Below, in pieces: positions 7,686 through 15,003 of a stretch of 64,000 nucleotides of DNA (position 1 is the first letter of the stretch; each line of letters starts with the position of its first letter). The DNA is from RFTU01 sp046094505 (GTDB lineage Bacteria; Pseudomonadota; Gammaproteobacteria; Burkholderiales; Burkholderiaceae_C). Under the pieces are notes generated by a model. It saw nothing but the letters and a program-made list of their open reading frames with translations, was not told where the DNA came from and did no database searches. Both the position numbers and the translations under genes were made by a program. The DNA lies in contig JBJTHN010000028.1 of NCBI GenBank assembly GCA_046094505.1, positions 1-64,000 of the forward strand. Direction: 5' to 3'.

Positions 7686-9620
7686 ATGATTGTCGGCACC
7701 GCCGGCCACATCGACCATGGCAAAACCTCCCTGGTCAAAGCCTTGACCGGCGTTGACGCCGACCGCCTCAAAGAGGAAAAGGAACGCGGCATCACCGTGG
7801 ACCTGGGCTTTGCCTACCAGGCGCAGGCCGACGGCCAGGTGCTGGGCTTCGTGGACGTGCCCGGCCATGAAAAGCTGGTGCGCAACATGCTGGCCGGGGC
7901 CACCGGCATCGACCATGTGATGCTGGTGGTGGCCGCCGATGACGGCCCGATGCCCCAAACCCGCGAACACCTGGCCATCCTGGACCTGCTGGGCCTGAAC
8001 CGGGGGGTGGTGGCCTTGAGCAAATGCGACCTGGTCGACGAGGCCCGGCTGCGCCAGGTTCAGCTCGACATTGCCGCCTTGCTGCGCGGCACCGCCCTGG
8101 AGCAAGCGCCGCTGCTGCCGGTGTCCAGCGTCAGCGGTGCGGGTTTGGATGCGCTGCGGGCCCACCTTGACCAGGCCCGCCAGGAAGCCACCCCGCGCGC
8201 CTTGGACGGCCACTTCCGTTTGTCGGTGGACCGCAGCTTCACCCTGGCCGGCATCGGCACCGTGGTCACCGGCACCGCCGTCAGCGGGCGGGTACGCGTG
8301 GGCGACCGCCTGCGCCTGACGCCATCGGGCCTGGAGGTGCGCGTGCGCGGCCTGCACGCCCAAAACCACACGGCCGAAGAAGGCCGGGCCGGCCAGCGCC
8401 TGGCACTGAACCTGGTGGGCGCTGAAAAGCAGCAGATTCAACGCGGCCACTGGTTGGTGCACGAAGACCTGCACGCCCCCACACAGCGCCTGGCCGCGCG
8501 GCTGCGCCTGCTGCCCTCCGAAGCCAAGGCCCTGGCGCACTGGACCCCGGTGCACCTGCACCTGGGCGCCGAAGATGTGAACGCACGGGTGGCCTTGCTT
8601 GAAGGCGGCAGCTTGGCCGCAGGCGGACAAGCCTGGGTGCAGTTCGACCTGGACCGCCCCATCGGCGCGCTGCGGGGCGACCGCTTCATCATCCGCGACC
8701 AATCGGCCCAGCGCACCTTGGGCGGCGGCCAGGTGGTCGACCCCTTCCCACCCCCCACCCGTCGGCACCGCAGCCAGCTCATTCAAACGCTCAAGGCACT
8801 GGAAGCGCCAAGCCCGGCCGCTGCGCTGGCGGGCGTGTTGGCGCTGGAGTCGCCCTACGGCGTCGAACGGCGGCCCTTTGCCCAGGCCTGGAACCTGGTG
8901 CCCGCGGCGCTGCAAGCGGTTGAACAGGCCGCCGCGCAAACCAAGCCCCTGGCCACGGTGGGCGAAGGCGAGGCCGCGCTGTGGTTCACCCAAGCGCAGC
9001 TGCAGCGATACCAGGAACGCATCACCGAAGCCCTGGGCGCGCACCACCGGCGCAACCCCGACAGCCCCGGCCTAAGCCAGGAACAGCTGAACCGGCAGGT
9101 GCGCGACAAGCCCACGGCGGCTGTGTTTGTGCAGCTCCTGGCCGGCCTGGTGCGCGAAGGCCGTTTGCAGCGCGCCGGTGCGGCGCTGGCCTTGGCCGGC
9201 CACGAAGCCACGCTGCAGGGCACTGAAAAACTGATTTGGGAACGCCTGAAGCCGTGGTTGGACGAAGGCGGCCTGGTGCCCCCGCGATTGAGCGAGCTGC
9301 TTGAGCGCGACCGCACCCTGCGCAAAGACCAGGTGCTGCGCACCTTGCAGCGCCTGCAGCGCATGGGCAAGGTGCACCCGGTGGGCGCGGAGTACTGGTT
9401 TCAGACCGAACAGATGCTGGCGCTGAGCCTGCGCGCCAAGGCCCTGGCCGAGGCCGACCCCAACCACCGATTGAACGTGCGCGACCTGAGGGAATCGGTG
9501 GGGGTGAGCCGCCACCTGTCGGTGCCTTTGGTAGAGTACTTTGATGAGATCGGTTTGACCGAACGTGATGCGGTGGGGCGGCACTTCAAGCGCGACCCCC
9601 GCAAGATGTTCGGCGGCTGA
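7686..9620 (+). CDS. selB: Selenocysteine-specific elongation factor SelB
   Basis: SelB is the EF-Tu paralogue that delivers Sec-tRNA-Sec to the ribosome while bound to a SECIS hairpin in the mRNA. The 644-residue product (E. coli 614) has the G1 loop GHIDHGKTS near residue 7, the KERGITVDLGF switch, DVPGHEKLVRNML, and SKCD as the guanine-specificity motif. Domains 2 and 3 follow, and then about 270 residues of winged-helix repeats, which in the family read the SECIS. I start at ATG 7686 because the mature N-terminus MIVGTAGH is invariant in the family. No frameshift or degraded motif is visible. The tRNA-Sec gene begins 13 bp after its stop. Confidence 0.97.
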   Translation: MIVGTAGHIDHGKTSLVKALTGVDADRLKEEKERGITVDLGFAYQAQADGQVLGFVDVPGHEKLVRNMLAGATGIDHVMLVVAADDGPMPQTREHLAILDLLGLNRGVVALSKCDLVDEARLRQVQLDIAALLRGTALEQAPLLPVSSVSGAGLDALRAHLDQARQEATPRALDGHFRLSVDRSFTLAGIGTVVTGTAVSGRVRVGDRLRLTPSGLEVRVRGLHAQNHTAEEGRAGQRLALNLVGAEKQQIQRGHWLVHEDLHAPTQRLAARLRLLPSEAKALAHWTPVHLHLGAEDVNARVALLEGGSLAAGGQAWVQFDLDRPIGALRGDRFIIRDQSAQRTLGGGQVVDPFPPPTRRHRSQLIQTLKALEAPSPAAALAGVLALESPYGVERRPFAQAWNLVPAALQAVEQAAAQTKPLATVGEGEAALWFTQAQLQRYQERITEALGAHHRRNPDSPGLSQEQLNRQVRDKPTAAVFVQLLAGLVREGRLQRAGAALALAGHEATLQGTEKLIWERLKPWLDEGGLVPPRLSELLERDRTLRKDQVLRTLQRLQRMGKVHPVGAEYWFQTEQMLALSLRAKALAEADPNHRLNVRDLRESVGVSRHLSVPLVEYFDEIGLTERDAVGRHFKRDPRKMFGG

Positions 9621-9633
9621 TGCGATTGCCGCA

Positions 9634-9730
9634 GGAGGCGGATCGTCCCCCGGTGGGGCGTCCGGTCTGCAAAACCGGGTGGGGCCGCTCAGCGGTCCCA
9701 GGTGGGTTCGACTCCCACCCACCTCCGCCA
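9634..9730 (+). tRNA. selC: tRNA-Sec with anticodon GCA (cysteine-codon reading)
   Basis: The 97-nt RNA folds as a tRNA-Sec. The 8-bp acceptor stem is 9634-9641 with 9719-9726, with one C-A mismatch at the sixth pair. The 6-bp D stem is 9644-9649 with 9655-9660, and the anticodon stem 9662-9666 with 9674-9678. The long variable arm is 9681-9688 with 9692-9699 (8 pairs, one G-U), and the T stem 9702-9706 with 9714-9718 around TTCGACT. Discriminator G9727 and an encoded CCA end it. The anticodon loop is CTGCAAA; with U33 at 9668 the anticodon is 9669-9671, GCA. E. coli selC has CTTCAAA, giving UCA. The gene lies 13 bp after selB and 14 bp before selA. SerRS reads the long variable arm rather than the anticodon, so serylation should survive the change. 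Confidence 0.96.
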
Positions 9731-9744
9731 ACTTGAGTGCGAGC

Positions 9745-11151
9745 ATGAACAATTCACCGGTGGCGGCTCACCGCCCACCCGCCATGGACCGCTTGCTGGA
9801 ACGCCCAGCCATGCGTGCCCTGCAGGCCACCCATGGCCGCCAAAGTGCGCTGGGGGCCGCTCGTGCGGCCCTGGAGACCTGGCGCAGCAGCGGCCTGCCC
9901 TTTGATGTGGACGCCTTTGAAGCCGCCGTAGACAGCAGCCTTCAGGCCCAAGCCCAATCAGCGCTGCGCCCCGTGTTCAACCTCACCGGCACCGTGCTGC
10001 ATACGAACTTGGGCCGCGCGGTGATGGCCCCAGAGGCCATCGAGGCGGTGATGTCGGTGATGCACGGCTTCAGCAACCTGGAGTTCGACCTGGGCCGCGG
10101 CGCACGCGGTGACCGCGACGACCACATCGAAGGCCTGCTGCGCGAATTCACCGGGGCCGAGGCCGCCACGGCCGTCAACAACAACGCTGCGGCCGTGATG
10201 CTGGTGCTCAGCGCACTGGCTGAAAAGAAGGAAGTGCCGGTGTCGCGGGGCGAACTGGTGGAGATTGGCGGCGCGTTCCGCATCCCCGACATCATGCGCC
10301 GCGCAGGCTGCAAGCTGGTTGAAGTGGGCACCACCAACCGCACCCACCTGCGCGATTTCGAAGAAGCCTTCGGCCCGAAGACGGGCATGGTGATGAAGGT
10401 GCACACCAGCAACTACCAGGTGCAGGGATTCACTGCAGCGGTGCCGCCGGCCGAGTTGGCCGCGCTGTGCCACCGCCACGGCATCCCGTTTTCTGAAGAC
10501 CTGGGCGCCGGCACCTTGGTGGACCTGAGCCGTTGGGGCCTGCCGCATGAACCCACACCGGCCGAGTCCATCGCCAACGGCGTGGATGTCGTCACCTTCA
10601 GCGGCGACAAGCTGCTGGGCGGGCCGCAAGCAGGCCTGATCGTGGGCCGCAAAGACTTGATTGCCCGCATCAAGAAGTGCCCGCTCAAGCGCTCGCTGCG
10701 CCTGGACAAGATGACGATTGCCGCGCTGGAAGCCACGCTGCGCCTGTACCGCGACCCCGACCGCCTGGCCCAGCGCCTGCCCGCGCTGCGGCTGCTCACC
10801 CGTTCACAGGCCGATCTCACCGCGCAGGCGCTGCGGCTGCAGCCCGCCGTGCAAGCGGCCTTTGGCGAACGCGCCCTGGTGCGGGTGGTGGAGTGCCGCA
10901 GCCAAATCGGCAGCGGCTCCCTGCCGGTGGACCGCCTGGACAGCGCGGGGCTGGCCGTGGCCTCGGCCAGTGGGGCCAAACGGTCGGGCGCCTTCCCCGA
11001 AAAGGTGGCACGCGCGCTGCGCGAGCTGCCGATCCCGGTGATCGGCCGCATCGAAGACGGCGAAGTCAGGCTGGATTTGCGCTGCCTGGACGGCGCGGAA
11101 ATGGAACAACGCTTCCTGCAGCAGTTGATGCAGCTGAAGATGCCGCGCTGA
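9745..11151 (+). CDS. selA: L-seryl-tRNA(Sec) selenium transferase SelA
   Basis: SelA is the PLP-dependent decameric enzyme that converts Ser-tRNA-Sec to Sec-tRNA-Sec using selenophosphate. The protein is 468 residues from ATG 9745 (E. coli 463). Conserved parts are FNLTGTVLHTNLGRA (about residues 77-91), the AVNNNAAAVML segment, VGTTNRT, HTSNYQVQGF, SEDLGAGTLVDL, and the PLP-lysine motif SGDKLLGGPQAG with Lys289. All catalytic regions are intact, which argues that the pathway works. The start follows the tRNA by 14 bp, with a weak ribosome-binding site. Its last 86 bp overlap, in antisense, the end of the DUF3306 gene. Confidence 0.97.
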   Translation: MNNSPVAAHRPPAMDRLLERPAMRALQATHGRQSALGAARAALETWRSSGLPFDVDAFEAAVDSSLQAQAQSALRPVFNLTGTVLHTNLGRAVMAPEAIEAVMSVMHGFSNLEFDLGRGARGDRDDHIEGLLREFTGAEAATAVNNNAAAVMLVLSALAEKKEVPVSRGELVEIGGAFRIPDIMRRAGCKLVEVGTTNRTHLRDFEEAFGPKTGMVMKVHTSNYQVQGFTAAVPPAELAALCHRHGIPFSEDLGAGTLVDLSRWGLPHEPTPAESIANGVDVVTFSGDKLLGGPQAGLIVGRKDLIARIKKCPLKRSLRLDKMTIAALEATLRLYRDPDRLAQRLPALRLLTRSQADLTAQALRLQPAVQAAFGERALVRVVECRSQIGSGSLPVDRLDSAGLAVASASGAKRSGAFPEKVARALRELPIPVIGRIEDGEVRLDLRCLDGAEMEQRFLQQLMQLKMPR

Positions 11152-11896
11152 GCGGCTCGTCGTTGCTGGCCTGATCGGGCACCAGCTTGAGCTCCACCAG
11201 CACCGGCTGCGCGGGGCCTTCGCCTGAGGCGTCTGCCACCAAGCCTTCGGCGGTGATCGCGTCGGTGCCGGGCTCGCCGGTGCCGGCGCCAGCAGCGTCG
11301 TGTGCAGGTTCAGCCGTACCCTCGCCGTCTGCTGGGCCTGCACCTTCGCCAACGGCCTCACCCGGCTGCGAAGCCTCGGCCGCTCGGGGTGGGTCTTGCT
11401 CCTTGAGCTCGTCGTCAATCAGGCCCATGGCACGCGCCTGCACCAGCGTCTTCATGATGGCCACGGGCAGGGGATTGGGCGTGTTGTAGTCGTCGATGTA
11501 CACGTCCAAGCCGTCCATCACATTGAAGTGCGGGTCGGAATGGAAGAGCTTCTTGAAGGCCGCGTTGCGCACCTTGGGGTCGACATCACGCGCCACGAAG
11601 GATCGATAGTCCGACTTCGCGTCGAGCTGCTCCACGTCTTGGAGGGTGGGCTTGGGTGCGGGCGCGGCTTGCTCGGGGCCTGTTAGGGGCGTGGCCTCTG
11701 CGGGTGATGCGGGTGATGCCGCTGATGCAAGTGGTGCAGCGCGCGCTGCATCCGCGAAGGCCGGTGCCTTGCGCAGGTCTGGGGCCGCTGGCGCAGCGGG
11801 CACCGCCGGCGGCGGCTCCACGCCCGGGTGCACCTGCGCTTTGCGGCGCGACCAGCGCGAAAGAAAGCCGGCCGCGTCGTCGTCGGGCTTGCTCAT
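11066..11896 (-). CDS. DUF3306 formate dehydrogenase-cluster protein
   Basis: The product is about 276 residues of unknown function. It opens with GFLSRWSRRKA, the recognisable DUF3306 start. An Ala/Pro-rich linker follows, then the conserved core (about 90-170) with DYRSFVARDVDPKVRNAAF and MDGLDVYIDDYN, and an acidic, Ala/Gly/Glu-rich tail. No signal peptide or cysteine motif is visible, so it is probably cytosolic. It is the last gene of the formate dehydrogenase operon and is regularly paired with DUF3305 in such clusters, which suggests assembly or maturation. ATG 11896 is chosen over an in-frame TTG at 11902. Its 3' end overlaps selA convergently. Confidence 0.8.
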   Translation of the reverse strand: MSKPDDDAAGFLSRWSRRKAQVHPGVEPPPAVPAAPAAPDLRKAPAFADAARAAPLASAASPASPAEATPLTGPEQAAPAPKPTLQDVEQLDAKSDYRSFVARDVDPKVRNAAFKKLFHSDPHFNVMDGLDVYIDDYNTPNPLPVAIMKTLVQARAMGLIDDELKEQDPPRAAEASQPGEAVGEGAGPADGEGTAEPAHDAAGAGTGEPGTDAITAEGLVADASGEGPAQPVLVELKLVPDQASNDEPLSAASSAASTAAGSVVPFPRRPGSANPA

Positions 11897-11922
11897 GGCC
11901 AAGGTCTGCCTGTCATCAAGCT

Positions 11923-12498
11923 TCAGGCCTCACCACCGGCGTCCCATTGGGCGAGGGCACGACGGCCGTGGCGCTCCCGTTCTTCGGGCGTGAGGAAGGA
12001 CATGGCGCGCACCTTGCGGGTTTCTTCGGGCACAAAGTGGTCGTTGGTGTAGGCCTGCAGCCATTGGCACAACTCGGGCGCCAGCGGCACGCTTTCCACC
12101 TGTTCGCCGGCAAACAGCCGACGGTCGGCTTCAATGTACGACACGCTGGCCGCGGTGATTTCCACCATCGACTCGTCGCCATCCACCGGCCGGTAAGACA
12201 CAAACCAGCACGGGTTGCCCGAGGTGAGGTTCAGGAAGTAGCCCTTGCACTCGTCGGCGTAGAGCTCCAGCGTGAAGCCCGGATACAGCCAGCGGGACAC
12301 ACGCCCGTCGTCAAACACCTGGCGCTGGGTGTACCCGAAAGCGCCCTCGTGGGGCACCACTTCCAGCACCCGAAAAGACCAGTCTTGCCAGGCGTTGGGC
12401 TGCGCGGTGCGCTCCAACACAACGGCCACGTCGATGCGTGGCCGTTCGGTGCCTGGGGCGCGGTTGGCGGCCCCCGATGGTGCGCTGCAGTCGCTCAA
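11923..12498 (-). CDS. DUF3305 formate dehydrogenase-cluster protein
   Basis: The protein is about 190 residues. The conserved part begins IDVAVVLERTAQPNAWQDWSF and continues through GRVSRWLYPGF, LTSGNPCWFVSYR and a Trp/Tyr-rich core. These match DUF3305, a family found next to DUF3306 in Burkholderiales formate dehydrogenase operons. There is no signal peptide. The start is uncertain: the frame stays open upstream through the previous gene, and a TTG at 12498 overlaps that gene's stop as TTGA, the best translational-coupling candidate. The role is unknown; a part in electron transfer or FDH assembly is inferred only from synteny. Confidence 0.72.
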   Translation of the reverse strand: MSDCSAPSGAANRAPGTERPRIDVAVVLERTAQPNAWQDWSFRVLEVVPHEGAFGYTQRQVFDDGRVSRWLYPGFTLELYADECKGYFLNLTSGNPCWFVSYRPVDGDESMVEITAASVSYIEADRRLFAGEQVESVPLAPELCQWLQAYTNDHFVPEETRKVRAMSFLTPEERERHGRRALAQWDAGGEA

Positions 12499-12857
12499 GA
12501 CTTCTTGGGCGCCGCCGCGGCTGCCGGCGCAGGGGCGGCAGCTGGGGCTGCAGCCGGAGCGGCTGCCACAGGCGGCGTGTACACGAAGGGGCCCGGGTCT
12601 GCGCAGGGCGGCGTGGGTGTGGGGGTCACCGGCTTGCCGGCCTTCTTCTGTGCAGCGGCGTACTTGGCAGCCACATCGTTCATCGACAGGCACAGCTTGT
12701 GGTCGGCCACCTTGTTGCCATGGGCCGTCTTGGCGGCCGCTTCGGCGGCCTTGGCCTTGGCTTCGTCGCTGGGGGGCGGCAGCTTGGCGGCTGCTGTAGA
12801 GGCCACAGCCGCCACGCTCAGGGCCAAGAGGGTGTGAAGGGTTGTCGAGGTCTTCAT
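12495..12857 (-). CDS. Small exported Ala/Pro-rich protein of the FDH operon
   Basis: This is a 120-residue protein that I do not assign to a named family. It has a clear signal peptide (MKTSTTLHTLLALSVAAVASTAAA, a region of residues 1-24) and a lysine/alanine helix. A central conserved-looking patch HKLCLSMNDVAAKYAAAQK is followed by TPPCADPGPFVY, giving two cysteines about 40 residues apart. The C-terminus is a low-complexity Ala/Pro run ending KKS. It lies between the cytochrome b subunit and DUF3305 of the formate dehydrogenase operon, so a periplasmic accessory role is plausible. The start at 12857 is chosen because it gives the signal peptide. Confidence 0.68.
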   Translation of the reverse strand: MKTSTTLHTLLALSVAAVASTAAAKLPPPSDEAKAKAAEAAAKTAHGNKVADHKLCLSMNDVAAKYAAAQKKAGKPVTPTPTPPCADPGPFVYTPPVAAAPAAAPAAAPAPAAAAAPKKS

Positions 12858-12890
12858 CTCGCGTTGCTCCTCAGTCGGTGCTCTGTTCAA

Positions 12891-14051
12891 TCAGGCGCTG
12901 GTCTTGACCGCTGCTTGGCCACCAGCCTCGGGCGGGGTGCGATGCGCAGGGATCTTGCCCGCCTTGATGTCGTCGTACCAAAGCTCGTGGTGTTCCTTGG
13001 CCCAAGCTTCATCGACATAGCCGGTGCGCATGGCCTTGTAGGCGCCGTCCATGCCCAGCGTGCCAATGTAAATGTGGCCCGCAAACATGGCCATCATCAA
13101 CACCGTGGCCACACCGTGCACCATGTGCGCCACCTGCATGTCGGTGCGCAGGTACTCCAGACCCGGGATGACCTTGTCCAGCCACAAGCCCGAGACCACC
13201 ACGATGGCACCCAGGAAGAACGCACCCGCCCAGAACACGAGCTTTTCGCCGGCGTTGAAACGGTGGGAGGGCACTTCGTGACCGCTGAGCAGGCCACCGC
13301 CCTTGAGCAACCAGTTCAGGTCACCCTTGGCCGGCCAGTTGTCCTTCAGGAAGGTGAAGAACACGATGACCAGCGACACGGCGAACAAAGGGCCGGCAAA
13401 GTTGTGAGCATTCTTCAGCAGGTAGGTCAACCAGCCAAACAAAGTGCTGCCGATGATGGGCAGCAGAAAATACTTGCCCCAAGCGATGATGATGCCTGAC
13501 ACCGCCAGGGTGACGAAGGTGATCGCGTTGGTCCAGTGTGCGGCCCGCTCCAACGGTGTGAAGCGCTCAATCACGCGACCGGTGTCGGTGCTGTGCCCAC
13601 CGAGCTTGCCCACGCGCCAGTAGAACAGCGCGATGGCCAGCCCCACGATGAACAGCAGCGAGCCACCGTAGGGAATGATGATCTTGTTGCGCACCTGGCG
13701 CCAGGCTTCGCCCGCGTTGGTGTAGTCCGACCCCGGGTAGGCGGTGAACTTTTGCACCAAGATGCCCAGCTCCTTGCCGGGCAAGGAGGTGGTGCCCGGC
13801 TCGGTGCCGGAGTCGTGCACGCCGCGCCAGAAGGGCGCGTTGTTGCCCGGTTGACTCTTGGCGCGCTGGGCCGTGTTTTCGTCAGCCTTGGGCTCAGCGG
13901 GTGCCACGAAGCCCGCTGGCGGCGCGGCCTTGTCCGCCGAGGCGGTGTTTGCAGGGGCCTGAGCCCAAGCGGGCGCAGCGCTCAGCGCACACAGCGCAGC
14001 CCCGGCCAAGCAGGCCCGAAGGCCCGCCCAGGAGGAAGACAAGCTTGTCAT
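12891..14051 (-). CDS. fdhC: Formate dehydrogenase gamma subunit, membrane cytochrome b
   Basis: This is the membrane anchor that takes electrons from the iron-sulfur subunit to quinone through haem b. The 386-residue product has a cleavable signal peptide (about residues 1-31, ending PAWA-QA) and a roughly 100-residue periplasmic segment. At least four transmembrane helices follow in the order expected for the FdnI/FdhC family. The helix starting RFTPLERAAHWTNAITFV carries a candidate haem-ligand His, and further histidines lie in NAHNFAGP and VAHMVHGVATV. The C-terminus is cytoplasmic and Pro/Ala-rich. It is longer than E. coli FdnI (217) because of the N-terminal periplasmic extension, as in the W. 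succinogenes type. Confidence 0.92.
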   Translation of the reverse strand: MTSLSSSWAGLRACLAGAALCALSAAPAWAQAPANTASADKAAPPAGFVAPAEPKADENTAQRAKSQPGNNAPFWRGVHDSGTEPGTTSLPGKELGILVQKFTAYPGSDYTNAGEAWRQVRNKIIIPYGGSLLFIVGLAIALFYWRVGKLGGHSTDTGRVIERFTPLERAAHWTNAITFVTLAVSGIIIAWGKYFLLPIIGSTLFGWLTYLLKNAHNFAGPLFAVSLVIVFFTFLKDNWPAKGDLNWLLKGGGLLSGHEVPSHRFNAGEKLVFWAGAFFLGAIVVVSGLWLDKVIPGLEYLRTDMQVAHMVHGVATVLMMAMFAGHIYIGTLGMDGAYKAMRTGYVDEAWAKEHHELWYDDIKAGKIPAHRTPPEAGGQAAVKTSA

Positions 14052-14135
14052 CACCACTCCATCAAATCGGTCGGGGCCCGCATGCAGCCTCATCACGCCA
14101 GGCGATGAAGCCGCGGCGAGCCCCGGTTCAGGTCC

Positions 14136-14366
14136 TCAACGGCCGTACTCGTTTTGACCCTTGTTGCGCTCTCGCATCTGGCCTTCCCAGCTGGTCTTGT
14201 CACCAGCCTTCCAGCCCGGCTCGGTAAAGCCGTTGACGGTAGAGCCGCTGTAGGCGGTGGCGTCGACCTTGCGCTGGGTGGCGGTCTGCGGCTTTTCGCC
14301 ACAGCCCGACACCCACAGTGCCGTGCCCACGCCCACGGCTATCGCCAAGACAGCGCCGGCCTTCAT
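14136..14366 (-). CDS. Small lipoprotein of the FDH operon
   Basis: This is a 76-residue protein with a lipoprotein signal, ending VSGCGEK; the lipobox Cys is near residue 22. The mature part is short and polar, with YSGSTVNGFTEPGWKAGDKTSWEGQM as its central region. Its ATG overlaps the fdhB stop as ATGA, and AGGGGAG lies upstream, so translation is coupled. It sits between the beta and gamma subunit genes. I do not know its function; a periplasmic membrane-tethered partner of the FDH complex is inferred from position. Confidence 0.75.
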   Translation of the reverse strand: MKAGAVLAIAVGVGTALWVSGCGEKPQTATQRKVDATAYSGSTVNGFTEPGWKAGDKTSWEGQMRERNKGQNEYGR

Positions 14367-14986
14367 GCCTTGCTCCCCTCGGCGGGCTTGCCGCCACTGG
14401 GCTTGCCGTAGGCCGTGCCCCAGCCCCAGACCTCCGAGCCCTTGCCGCGTTGCAGCACACGGGTGCGGAAGATGTCGGCCACGACGTCGCCGTCGCCACC
14501 CAACAAGGCCTTGGTCGAGCACATCTCGGCGCAGACGGGAAGCTTGCCTTCTGCCAGGCGGTTGCGGCCGTACTTTTCGTTTTCGGCTGCAGAACCGTTG
14601 GCCTCAGGGCCACCGGCGCAGAAGGTGCACTTGTCCATCTTGCCGCGCAGGCCGAAAGTGCCGTTGGTGGGGAACTGCGGCGCACCGAAGGGGCATGCAT
14701 AGCTGCAGTAACCGCAGCCGATGCACACGTCCTTGTCGTGCAGCACCACACCGTCGTCGGTGCGGTAGAAGCAGTCCACCGGACACACGGCCATGCAGGG
14801 CGCATCGCTGCAGTGCATGCAGGCCACCGAAATGCTGCGCTCTTGGCCAACGATACCGTCGTCGAGCGTGACCACCCGACGACGGTTCACGCCCCAGGGC
14901 ACATCATGCTCGGCCTTGCAGGCCGTGACGCAACCGTTGCACTCAATGCAGCGCTCGGCGTCGCAGATGAATTTCATTCTTGCCAT
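14363..14986 (-). CDS. fdhB: Formate dehydrogenase beta subunit, four [4Fe-4S]
   Basis: This is the electron-transfer subunit linking FdhA to the membrane cytochrome. The 207-residue protein has cysteine clusters CIECNGCVTAC, CMHCSDAPCMAVC, CIGCGYCSYAC and the later CTFC plus CAEMC pattern, enough for four [4Fe-4S] clusters. It lacks the C-terminal membrane helix of E. coli FdnH (294 residues), so it resembles the shorter epsilon/beta-proteobacterial form. It has no signal of its own and would be co-exported with the Tat-tagged alpha subunit. The gene follows fdhA by 17 bp. Confidence 0.95.
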   Translation of the reverse strand: MARMKFICDAERCIECNGCVTACKAEHDVPWGVNRRRVVTLDDGIVGQERSISVACMHCSDAPCMAVCPVDCFYRTDDGVVLHDKDVCIGCGYCSYACPFGAPQFPTNGTFGLRGKMDKCTFCAGGPEANGSAAENEKYGRNRLAEGKLPVCAEMCSTKALLGGDGDVVADIFRTRVLQRGKGSEVWGWGTAYGKPSGGKPAEGSKA

Positions 14987-15003
14987 CTTGCGTCTCCGTT
15001 ACC

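Noticed and set aside
9669..9672. Reading the anticodon as TGC (Ala) from the tctgcaaa string
   Set aside because: The 5-bp stem 9662-9666/9674-9678 leaves a 7-nt loop with U33 at 9668, so positions 34-36 are GCA. Shifting the stem by one gives a 9-nt loop and a weaker stem. The long variable arm excludes tRNA-Ala.
9634..9730. A decayed, non-functional selC with FDH simply reverted to cysteine
   Set aside because: All other stems are intact, selA and selB carry every catalytic motif, and fdhA keeps the SECIS-like hairpin and odd codon choice. Decay should have damaged these. It remains the main alternative and needs protein data.
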